A DNA stretch of 29,980 bases from JACDAS01 sp046262415 (GTDB lineage: Bacteria; Actinomycetota; Thermoleophilia; Gaiellales; Gaiellaceae). Below are positions 1-6,192 of the stretch, piece after piece (the first letter of the stretch is position 1; the number at the start of each line of letters is the position of its first letter). The notes under the pieces were generated by a model. The model was not told where the DNA came from, did no database searches, and saw only the letters and a program-made list of their open reading frames with translations. The stretch is from assembly GCA_046262415.1 (NCBI GenBank), contig JBHEMU010000066.1, forward strand, positions 1-29,980. Direction: 5' to 3'. The translations under genes and the position numbers were made by a program.

Positions 1-87
1 CGCCAGCTTGGACCCGGCGAGGGAGGCGGCCGCCAGACCGGCGACGGCGAGGGGGACGAGGCGGTGTCGCATCAGCTGGACAAGCAT
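1..87 (-). CDS. Exported protein, N-terminal fragment
   Basis: Only the first 29 codons are inside the window; the gene continues past its left edge. From the ATG at 87 the peptide reads as a short basic start (MRHR within it), then a hydrophobic alanine/leucine/valine stretch and an A-S-L-A-G segment, which looks like a Sec signal peptide. A second in-frame ATG at 72 sits directly before the basic part and may be the true start. Neither start has a convincing ribosome binding site. It follows the infA terminator on the same strand, so it probably has its own promoter. Family and function cannot be told from this much sequence. Confidence 0.45.
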   Translation of the reverse strand, partial: MLVQLMRHRLVPLAVAGLAAASLAGSKLA

Positions 88-135
88 GCCCGATCCCGGA
101 GTTCGCCCTCCGCCCTCACGGTCCTCGTCCAAAAG

Positions 136-170
136 AGGGAATCGGCCCCGCTTTCCGGGGCCGATTCCCT
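136..170 (-). terminator. Intrinsic terminator of the csp-infA operon
   Basis: A perfect 15-bp inverted repeat (136-150 and 156-170) with a 5-nt loop. Read on the minus strand it is followed by CTTTTGG, a short U-tract. The right arm includes two bases of the infA stop codon (169-171), so the hairpin forms directly at the end of the gene. This fits a rho-independent terminator for the two-gene csp-infA transcript. Confidence 0.85.
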
Positions 171-390
171 AGCGGTAGCGGTAGACGATTCGACCGCGAT
201 TCAGGTCGTACGGCGAGAGCTCGACCTGGACACGGTCGCCCGGAAAGATCTTGATGCGGTAGCGCCGCATCTTTCCGGCCGTGTAGCCGAGCGTCTCGTG
301 GCCGTTGTCGAGGGCGATCCGGAACATGCCGCTCCGGAACGCCTCGACGACCTCGCCTTCGAGCTCGATCTTCTCTTCCTTGTCAGCCAA
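169..390 (-). CDS. infA: Translation initiation factor IF-1
   Basis: Encodes 73 residues, the normal IF-1 length, with one OB fold that binds the 30S A site during initiation. Diagnostic segments are IELEGEVVEAF near the start, GKMRRYRIKIFPGDRV in the middle and VELSPYDLNRGRIVYRYR at the end. The start is TTG at 390 (MADKEEK), the only start in register with the family; a GAGGGG ribosome binding site lies within the last codons of the upstream gene. It sits 6 nt after the cold-shock gene and ends in an intrinsic terminator. There is no rpmJ/rpsM/rpsK downstream, the usual actinobacterial setting, so this may be a stand-alone or second infA copy. The segment TAGKMRRYRIKIF departs a little from common actinobacterial sequences. 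Confidence 0.95.
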   Translation of the reverse strand: MADKEEKIELEGEVVEAFRSGMFRIALDNGHETLGYTAGKMRRYRIKIFPGDRVQVELSPYDLNRGRIVYRYR

Positions 391-396
391 CGAGGA

Positions 397-606
397 CTAC
401 CCCTCGATCAGCACGACGTTGGTGGCCTCGGGTCCCTTCGCGCCCTCGCGGGCCTCGAACTCGACCTTGGCTCCCTCCGCCAGCGTCTTGAAACCGCTGC
501 CGCTGATGTTCGAGTGGTGGACGAAGAGATCCTTCGTACCGCCCTCCGTCGCGATGAAGCCGTAGCCCTTCGCGTCGCTGAACCACTTGACGGTGCCTGT
601 TGCCAT
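397..606 (-). CDS. csp: Cold-shock domain protein
   Basis: A 69-residue protein made of one cold-shock OB fold that binds single-stranded RNA or DNA. It begins MATGTVKWFSDAKGYGFI and contains both RNA-binding motifs: KGYGFI (RNP1) and DLFVHHS (RNP2). The length is standard for CspA-type proteins. The ATG at 606 has a strong ribosome binding site (AGGGAGGTG) about 9 nt upstream. A possible -10 box (TACACT, minus strand, 696-691) would give an untranslated leader of about 80 nt, as is common for cold-shock genes. The frame stays open for 47 codons upstream, but those codons are AT-rich and unlike neighbouring genes, so I did not extend the start. infA follows after 6 nt, so the two are probably co-transcribed. 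Confidence 0.95.
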   Translation of the reverse strand: MATGTVKWFSDAKGYGFIATEGGTKDLFVHHSNISGSGFKTLAEGAKVEFEAREGAKGPEATNVVLIEG

Positions 607-768
607 ATGTAAACACACCTCCCTTACAAACTCACGAACGGTTTGGAAGGCGTCTTCATACGACTTCGTCACGCGCTCTAGATCGCCACCAGTGTAGCGC
701 AGCAGGCTCCGTAGCGCGGCCGTTTCTGTAAGTCGTCTATTCACCATGCAGAAGGCCGACCTCTCCGT

Positions 769-783
769 TATCGTCAGTCCATG
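769..783 (+). promoter_or_regulatory. Leaderless-type -10 box of the aminotransferase gene
   Basis: TATCGT (769-774) is followed by exactly 6 nt and then the ATG at 781. No Shine-Dalgarno sequence precedes the ATG. This spacing would place transcription start at the A of the start codon. No good -35 hexamer is visible. Confidence 0.5.
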
Positions 784-2103
784 GCGGTGACCAGGGCGAT
801 CGAGCTGCGGACGGAGGTACCCGGGCCCCGTTCGAGGGAGATTCTCGAGCGCAAGCAGCGGGTGGTTGCGGATCCGCTCTCGATCTATCTCCCGATCGTG
901 ATCGCCGAGGGCCGCGGGGCGCTGATCACCGATGTCGACGGCAACACGTTCCTCGATTTCACGGGCGGGGTCGGGTGCCTGAACGTCGGCCACTCGCACC
1001 CTCAGGTCGTCGCGGCGGCGCAGGAGCAGCTCGCCCGCTTCGGCCACACCGACTTCACGATCGTCCCCTACGAGATCTACGTCACGCTCGCCGAGCGGCT
1101 GATCGCGCTGTCGCCCTTCGCCGGGCCCGCCAAGGCGGCGTTCTTCAACGCCGGGACGGAGGCGGTCGAGAACGCGATCAAGTTCGCGCGCTCCTACACC
1201 AAGCGCCCGGCGGTGATCGCGTTCGAGGGCGGCTTCCACGGTCGGACGCTGCTCAGCCTCAGCCTCACGTCGAAGACGCATCCCTACAAGGCGGGCCTGG
1301 GGCCGTTCGCGCCCGAGGTCTACCGCCTCCCGTACGCGCAGGACTACCGCGGGCCGGACGCCCGTACCGCGCTCGACGCCCTGGAGCGCGCGCTCGTGAC
1401 CCAGGTCGCGGCCGAGCAGGTGGCGGCGATCGTGGTCGAGCCCGTCCAGGGCGAGGGCGGGTTCGTCGTCGCGCCGCAGGCGTTCCTGCACGGGATCCGA
1501 AGGATCTGCGACGAGCACGGCATCGTCCTCGTGGTCGACGAGGTGCAGACCGGCTTCGGCCGCACGGGAAAGATGTTCGCGATCGAGCACTACGGCATCG
1601 AGCCGGACCTGATCACGCTGGCCAAGTCGATCGCGGGCGGGCTGCCGCTCTCGGCCGTCGTCGGGCGGGCGGAGATCATGGACGCCCCGCCGGACTCCGC
1701 GATCGGCGGCACGTACGTCGGCAACCCGGTCGCCCAGGCTGCGGCCATGGCGGTGCTCGACATCATCGAGGAGGAGGGGCTCCTGGAGCGCTCGGTGCAG
1801 ATCGGCGAGACGATCCGCGGTCGGATGCACGCCTGGCAGGAGCGGTTCGCCGCGATCGGCGACGTGCGCGGGCTCGGCGCGATGCTGGCGATCGAGCTGG
1901 TTCGCGACCGGGCGACGAAGGAGCCCGCCCCGGAGCTGGCCACCGCGGTGGTCGAGGCCGCGGCGCAGAACGGGCTGCTCCTGCTCAAGTCCGGGATCTA
2001 CTCGAACTGCATTCGCGTGCTCACGCCGCTGACGATCGCCGACGGCGAGCTGGACGAGGCGCTCCACGCCTGGGAACAGGCGCTTGACGCCACCCTTCCG
2101 TAG
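781..2103 (+). CDS. gabT: 4-aminobutyrate aminotransferase (class III, PLP)
   Basis: A 440-residue class-III aminotransferase. It would move the amino group of 4-aminobutyrate to 2-oxoglutarate, giving succinate semialdehyde and glutamate in the cytosol. Visible features: GVGCLNVGHSHP (about 64-74), the phosphate-binding GTEAVE (125-130), GGFHGRT (150-156), VVDEVQTGFGRTG with the PLP pyridine-binding Asp253, and AKSIAGG with the Schiff-base Lys282. GTYVGNP and the GabT-like spacing favour GABA as substrate, but ornithine, acetylornithine or diaminobutyrate cannot be excluded. The ATG start is consistent with a leaderless transcript. Its last 20 nt overlap the following lipoprotein gene, suggesting one transcript. 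Confidence 0.85.
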   Translation: MAVTRAIELRTEVPGPRSREILERKQRVVADPLSIYLPIVIAEGRGALITDVDGNTFLDFTGGVGCLNVGHSHPQVVAAAQEQLARFGHTDFTIVPYEIYVTLAERLIALSPFAGPAKAAFFNAGTEAVENAIKFARSYTKRPAVIAFEGGFHGRTLLSLSLTSKTHPYKAGLGPFAPEVYRLPYAQDYRGPDARTALDALERALVTQVAAEQVAAIVVEPVQGEGGFVVAPQAFLHGIRRICDEHGIVLVVDEVQTGFGRTGKMFAIEHYGIEPDLITLAKSIAGGLPLSAVVGRAEIMDAPPDSAIGGTYVGNPVAQAAAMAVLDIIEEEGLLERSVQIGETIRGRMHAWQERFAAIGDVRGLGAMLAIELVRDRATKEPAPELATAVVEAAAQNGLLLLKSGIYSNCIRVLTPLTIADGELDEALHAWEQALDATLP

Positions 2104-2620
2104 CGGCGCGCTGCTCGTCCTCACACTCGCGCTCTACGGCTGCGGCGGCGGCGGAGACGGCATCGAGGTGCGTCGGGTCGACGGGTCCCGCGTCGAGCTG
2201 ACCGGAGAGCCGAGCGTCCGGTGCGGACCCGTCGGCGACGCGGACCCGGAGCGGGGCGAGGCGCTGTACATCCTGGGGGGCGGCCTCGCCCGGGCGACGG
2301 GCGAGGCCGGGTGGATCCTGTTCGCAGAGATCCGCGAGGTCCGCGTCGACCGCCCCGTCGCCTTTCCCCACGCACGGACCGATCACCCCATGCTCTTCGT
2401 CAACGTCCCGCCCGGCATCGAGGCCTCGAGCTCCGAGGAGGGATCGAGCGGCAGGCTGACCTTCGACCGCCTCACCTGCGAGGTGGGCGAGGAGGTCTCG
2501 TTCTCCGTCGACGCGGTGCTCGGCAGCGAGCGCCACGGCGGCGAGCCGATTCGCATCGAGGGGAGCTTCCGCGGCGTCGTCGAAGCGGCACCGGAGGAAG
2601 GGGCACCCCCGAGCCCCTGA
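2084..2620 (+). CDS. Putative lipoprotein of unknown function
   Basis: A 178-residue protein with a signal sequence (LLVLTLALYGC) ending in a lipobox-like LYGC, so Cys20 is probably lipid-modified and the protein anchored outside the membrane. A glycine run follows. The rest is hydrophilic and acidic with two further cysteines (VRCG and LTCEVG) that could form a disulfide. I do not recognise the family. The start is TTG at 2084, the only start ahead of the signal sequence; a GGAACAGG stretch upstream may act as ribosome binding site. It overlaps the aminotransferase gene by 20 nt and ends 20 nt before a kinase gene, so the three are likely co-expressed. Confidence 0.7.
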   Translation: MTPPFRSGALLVLTLALYGCGGGGDGIEVRRVDGSRVELTGEPSVRCGPVGDADPERGEALYILGGGLARATGEAGWILFAEIREVRVDRPVAFPHARTDHPMLFVNVPPGIEASSSEEGSSGRLTFDRLTCEVGEEVSFSVDAVLGSERHGGEPIRIEGSFRGVVEAAPEEGAPPSP

Positions 2621-2640
2621 CGCGGGCACAATCCCACGCG

Positions 2641-4128
2641 ATGGTCGGGACGGTGATCGCCGAGCGCTACGAGCTTCAGGAGCTCGTCGGCACCGGCGGG
2701 CACTCGAGCGTCTACCGCGCGCACGACCTGCTGCTCGAGCGGCGTGTCGCGATCAAGGTGCTGCACGAGCACTTCGGAGCCGAGCCGGACCTGGTCGAGC
2801 GGTTCAAGCGCGAGGCGCGTGCGGTCGCCCAGCTCACGCATCCGAACATCGTCACCGTGATCGACGGCGGCGAGCGCGACGGACGCCAGTTCATCGTCTT
2901 CGAGTACGTCGACGGCGAGAACCTGAAGCAGCTCGTCTCGCGCGAGGGCCCGCTCCCGCTCAGGCGCGCGGTGCTGCTCGGCACGCAGATCGCGGACTCG
3001 CTCGCGTTCGCCCACAGGCAGGGACTCGTACACAGGGACGTGAAGCCGCAGAACGTCCTGCTCGGCGGCAGCGGCCAGGCTAAGGTGACCGACTTCGGCA
3101 TCGTGCACGAGCTCGACGTCCACGGGCTGACGGTGACCGGCAGCGTGCTCGGCACGAGCGCGTACATCGCCCCCGAGCAGGCCCGTGGCGAGGCGGTCGA
3201 CCCGCGGACGGACGTCTACGCGCTGGGCGCCGTGCTGTACGAGCTCCTCACCGGGGCGGTGCCGTTCCCGGGCGACAGCGCCGTCGCCGTCGCGCTCCGG
3301 CACGTCAACGACCCGCCGCCGAGCCCCCGGGAGCGACGGCCGGAGGTGCCGGAGACCCTCGACGCGGTCGTCCGGCGGGCGATGGCGAAGGATCCGGCGG
3401 AGCGGTTCGCGTCGATGGACGAGCTCGCGGCGGAGCTCGAGGCCTGCCTGCCCGACCTCCCGCCCGACGACGAGGACATCACCGGGGTGGTCCCGCGCGC
3501 CGTCGTCGAGAAATCCCGGGCGCCGGCGCTCGCACGGGCCGGCCGCCGACTCTGGCCGGCGGTGGTCGCCGGAGTCCTGCTGCTCGGCGCGGCCGCCGCC
3601 GGCGTGGCCGTGGTCGCTCTCGACGTCGTCGATCTGGGTGGGGGCGGTGGCACGGGCGGGACGACGGTCGGCACCACGGTTCCGAAGGAGCTGCGGCCGG
3701 TGCCGCTGACCGCCCGCCGCTCGTGGGACCCCGAGGGTGACAACGGCACGGAGAACGACGGCGCGGTGGGCAACGCGACCGACCGCGACGGGAGCACGTA
3801 CTGGTCGACCGAGGGCTACGACGACCCGCTCGAGGCCCTCGGCAAGTCGGGCGTCGGCATCGTCCTCGACACCGGTGGGCGAGCGGTCAGCCAGCTTGCG
3901 ATCGCCTCCGACACCCCCGGCTTCACAGCGCTCGTCCAGGCCGGGCCGAGCGACGAGGGACCGTTCACGCCGGTCTCGTCCCCGGCCGAGGTCAGCACCA
4001 CGGCCACGTTCGAGCTCGACCCCCCGGCGAAAGGCCGCTACCTGGTCGTCTGGATCACCAGGCTCGCCCACCCGGATCGCTACCGGGCGCACCTGAACGA
4101 GGTCACCGCGACCGGCTACCAGCAGTAG
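2641..4128 (+). CDS. Membrane Ser/Thr kinase with discoidin-like outer domain
   Basis: A 495-residue protein with a cytoplasmic Hanks-type kinase, one membrane span and an outer sensor-like domain. Kinase residues are intact: glycine loop GTGGHSSV (17-24), Lys39 in VAIKV, catalytic HRDVKPQN with Asp133, DFG at 151-153 and the APEQ motif near 177-180. A proline/acidic linker leads to one span at about 305-328. After a glycine/threonine stretch, residues from about 355 (WDPEGDNGTENDG, then DRDGSTYWSTEGY) resemble the discoidin-like (F5/8 C) domain at the C-terminus of actinobacterial MurJ/MviN proteins. The ligand is unknown; a cell-wall carbohydrate is a guess. The ATG lies 20 nt after the lipoprotein stop with no clear ribosome binding site. 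Confidence 0.9.
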   Translation: MVGTVIAERYELQELVGTGGHSSVYRAHDLLLERRVAIKVLHEHFGAEPDLVERFKREARAVAQLTHPNIVTVIDGGERDGRQFIVFEYVDGENLKQLVSREGPLPLRRAVLLGTQIADSLAFAHRQGLVHRDVKPQNVLLGGSGQAKVTDFGIVHELDVHGLTVTGSVLGTSAYIAPEQARGEAVDPRTDVYALGAVLYELLTGAVPFPGDSAVAVALRHVNDPPPSPRERRPEVPETLDAVVRRAMAKDPAERFASMDELAAELEACLPDLPPDDEDITGVVPRAVVEKSRAPALARAGRRLWPAVVAGVLLLGAAAAGVAVVALDVVDLGGGGGTGGTTVGTTVPKELRPVPLTARRSWDPEGDNGTENDGAVGNATDRDGSTYWSTEGYDDPLEALGKSGVGIVLDTGGRAVSQLAIASDTPGFTALVQAGPSDEGPFTPVSSPAEVSTTATFELDPPAKGRYLVVWITRLAHPDRYRAHLNEVTATGYQQ

Positions 4129-4154
4129 ACACCGCGGCTCGACGGCTGTATCGT
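4126..4154 (+). promoter_or_regulatory. Promoter of the secreted protein gene
   Basis: TAGACA (4126-4131, five of six matches to TTGACA), a 17-nt spacer and TATCGT (4149-4154). The -35 box overlaps the kinase stop codon. The predicted start lies about 20 nt before the GAGGAGG ribosome binding site region of the next gene. Confidence 0.6.
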
Positions 4155-4182
4155 CGCGCTCGAGCCGACCGAGGAGGAGCAC

Positions 4183-5031
4183 ATGCCGTTTCGCCGCCGG
4201 AGCGCCGCCGCCGGACTCGCCGTATTCGTTGCGGCGCTGCTCGCCGCCGCCGGAGCGGTTGGCGCCAACAACGCCCCCAACCCCGGCTTCGAGGTCGACT
4301 GCGGCGGGGACCTCTGCAACTGGGAGGGGAGCTCCGCCACGATCTCGCGGGACACGACGAATCCCCACGCCGGCACGGCGAGCGTCCACGCTTCGGTGAC
4401 CGGCAGCCGCGGCGGGCCGCAAGATTGTTTCGGCGCGGGCGAAGGAACCTACGACGTGTCCTTCTGGTATCGGACGTCCGACGCGAACGCGCTCGGCGTG
4501 GAGGCGCAACTCGCGTTCCTCCCCGATGTCAACTGCGGCGTCGGGGACACCGGGTCGGCGACGATCGCCGCGGCTCCCATCGTCACCGACGGCGCCTGGC
4601 ACCAGGTGACCGGCACCGCGACCGCCGGTGCGAGCACCCACTCCGCGCGGCTCAAGCTCGCGACGGTGTGCGCCGTCGGCCCCGGGGACCCGTGCCCGGC
4701 GGCGGTCCAGATCAACTTCGACGACGTGGTGGTCGGCACCGCCGCGGGTCCGACGGCCGTCGCGGTGTCCTCGTTCGCGGCGCGCCGGGCCCCCCGGGGG
4801 GTCGTGGTGACCTGGCGTACCGGGGCGGAGGCCGGCGTCCTCGGCTTCGACGTCCGGCGCGGAGGGACGAAGCTGAACCGGCGCCCGGTCGCGGCGCGGG
4901 GCACGGCCGGCGGCGCGTCCTACCACTTCCTCGACGGGACCGCACCGCGCGGGCGAGGCTCGCTCTACCGGCTCGAGATCGTACGGCTCGACGGCACTCG
5001 TCGCGTCGTCGCGTCGGCGCGCGTCGAGTAG
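4183..5031 (+). CDS. Secreted protein, carbohydrate-binding-like and FnIII-like domains
   Basis: A 282-residue exported protein. Residues 1-28 form a signal peptide (MPFRRRS, hydrophobic core, A-V-G-A). Residues about 30-185 begin NAPNPGFEVDCGGDLCNW and look like a jelly-roll carbohydrate-binding module of the CBM4/9 type, with Cys pairs that may be disulfides. Residues about 190-282 form a beta-rich module (VVVTWRTGAEAGVLGFDVRR, ending YRLEIVRLDGTRR) that closely resembles the end of the large secreted protein at 27263-29313. The ATG has a strong GAGGAGG ribosome binding site and its own promoter at 4126-4154. Function unknown; binding to surface polysaccharide is an inference. It converges on ddl with a single base between the stop codons. 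Confidence 0.75.
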   Translation: MPFRRRSAAAGLAVFVAALLAAAGAVGANNAPNPGFEVDCGGDLCNWEGSSATISRDTTNPHAGTASVHASVTGSRGGPQDCFGAGEGTYDVSFWYRTSDANALGVEAQLAFLPDVNCGVGDTGSATIAAAPIVTDGAWHQVTGTATAGASTHSARLKLATVCAVGPGDPCPAAVQINFDDVVVGTAAGPTAVAVSSFAARRAPRGVVVTWRTGAEAGVLGFDVRRGGTKLNRRPVAARGTAGGASYHFLDGTAPRGRGSLYRLEIVRLDGTRRVVASARVE

Positions 5032-5032
5032 G

Positions 5033-6061
5033 TCAGAAGCGGAGCCGGGAGCGCCGCTCGTGGCGCTCGAGCGCCAGCTCGACGAGCCGGTCCAGGAGCT
5101 CGCGGTAGGGAACCCCCGAGGCCTCGAACAGACGCGCGTAGACGCTCGTCGCGGTGAAGCCCGGGATCGTGTTCAGCTCGTTCACGAGCACCTCCCCGTC
5201 CTCGCGCACGAAGCAGTCGGCGCGGGCCATGCCCTCGCACTCGGTCGCGACGAAGGCCCGCACGGCGAGCTCCTGGACGCGCTGCGCTTGCTCCGGCTCG
5301 ATCCGCGCGGGCACGATCAGATCCATGCCGCCCTCGTCGTACTTGGCCGAGTAGTCGTACCAGTCCGCCTCCGAGAATCCGTGCGCGACGATCTCGCCCG
5401 GGAGGGAGGCGATCGGCCGCCGGTTGCCGAGCACGCCGACCTCGACCTCGACCCCGACGACGAGCTCCTCGACCAGCACCTTGTCGTCGTGAACTCGGGC
5501 GAGCGCCACCGCGGCCTCCAGCTCCTCGGAACTCCGCGCCTTCGAGATGCCCACCGAGGACCCGAGGCGCGCGGGCTTGACGAACACCGGGTAGCCGAAG
5601 GGGTTCCGGGGCTCGTCGCCGTCGCGGAGCGTGATGTTCCGCGTCACGGGGACGCCCTGGTCGCGCATGACGGCCTTGAACAGGTCCTTGTCCATGCAGA
5701 GCGCCGACGCCGTCACGCCCGCGCCGACGTACGGCACGCCCGCCAGCTCGAGCAGCCCCTGGACGGTCCCGTCCTCCCCGAAGGGTCCGTGCAGGATCGG
5801 CAGGACGACGTCCACGGCGCCGAGCGCCGCCGGCACGCCGCAGTTCACCGGGATCGGCAAGGTCTCCGCCGCGCCGCGCGGCAGCTCCTTGGTCGCGCCG
5901 GCGCCGAGCGCCCACCGCCCGTCACGCCCGATCTCGATCGTGACCGCGTCGTAGCGGTCCGGATCGAGCGCGGACAGCACCGAGCGCGCCGACGCGAGCG
6001 AGATCTCGTGTTCTGAGGAGCGGCCGCCCATCACGACGGCCACTCGAGTTCGCCTCGTCAC
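5033..6061 (-). CDS. ddl: D-alanine--D-alanine ligase
   Basis: A 342-residue ATP-grasp enzyme that joins two D-alanines for the peptidoglycan stem. It shows the family start VAVVMGGRSSEHEISL, the HGPFGEDGTVQGLLEL segment, FVKPARLGSSVGISKA in the ATP-grasp fold, the EVEVGVLG region and the metal-binding end VNELNTIPGFT. The GTG at 6061 is chosen because the family begins at this point and because it overlaps the stop of a preceding 44-codon ORF by 4 nt (GTGA). The frame is open further upstream (to 6124), but that part has no homologous counterpart in the family. It is the last gene of the cell-wall cluster. The first codons exist a second time, 131 bp upstream. Confidence 0.93.
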   Translation of the reverse strand: MTRRTRVAVVMGGRSSEHEISLASARSVLSALDPDRYDAVTIEIGRDGRWALGAGATKELPRGAAETLPIPVNCGVPAALGAVDVVLPILHGPFGEDGTVQGLLELAGVPYVGAGVTASALCMDKDLFKAVMRDQGVPVTRNITLRDGDEPRNPFGYPVFVKPARLGSSVGISKARSSEELEAAVALARVHDDKVLVEELVVGVEVEVGVLGNRRPIASLPGEIVAHGFSEADWYDYSAKYDEGGMDLIVPARIEPEQAQRVQELAVRAFVATECEGMARADCFVREDGEVLVNELNTIPGFTATSVYARLFEASGVPYRELLDRLVELALERHERRSRLRF

Positions 6062-6168
6062 TGGGCGGCCTCCCGCAGCTTCGGCGGCGCGGGCGCCCGA
6101 CGTGAGCCGCGCTTGGCCGGCCAAACCGGACGCGTAGCGTGTTCTGAGGAGCGGCCGCCCATCACGAC
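6007..6168. repeat. 31-bp direct repeat at the ddl 5' end
   Basis: Positions 6007-6037 and 6138-6168 are identical over 31 nt, offset by 131 bp. On the minus strand both copies encode VVMGGRSSEH. Beyond the repeat the nucleotide sequences diverge. Confidence 0.9.
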
Positions 6169-6192
6169 CGCGACGCGGAGGCGCGCGCTCAC
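6058..6192 (-). pseudogene. 44-residue ORF: duplicated beginning of ddl
   Basis: A GTG-initiated 44-residue ORF between pknB and ddl. It starts VSARLRVAVVMGGRSSEH, clearly the N-terminus of a D-Ala-D-Ala ligase, then turns into an unrelated Arg/Pro-rich tail ending KLREAAQ. Its GTG overlaps the pknB stop (GTGA) and its TGA overlaps the ddl GTG (GTGA), so it keeps the translational chain between the two genes. It can have no ligase activity. I read it as a recombination remnant of an earlier ddl start; a translated spacer peptide or an assembly fault are alternatives. Confidence 0.55.

Noticed and set aside
397..747. N-terminal extension of the cold-shock protein by 47 codons (ATG at 747)
   Set aside because: The added codons include TTA, AGA, CTA and ACA, unlike the GC-rich genes here, and a strong ribosome binding site stands directly before the ATG at 606. 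It reads as an untranslated leader.
397..2124. 575-codon open frame on the minus strand across the aminotransferase
   Set aside because: It is a mirror of a well-matched aminotransferase gene; its peptide is Arg/Asp/Leu-rich without any domain. Only the cold-shock part at its end is real.
2383..4926. 847-codon minus-strand frame opposite the kinase and secreted protein
   Set aside because: Shadow of two plus-strand genes in GC-rich DNA; composition is typical antisense and no family is visible.
6062..6124. Longer ddl starting at 6124
   Set aside because: The added residues have no counterpart in D-Ala-D-Ala ligases and run through the duplicated segment; the GTG at 6061 fits both family start and the overlap pattern.
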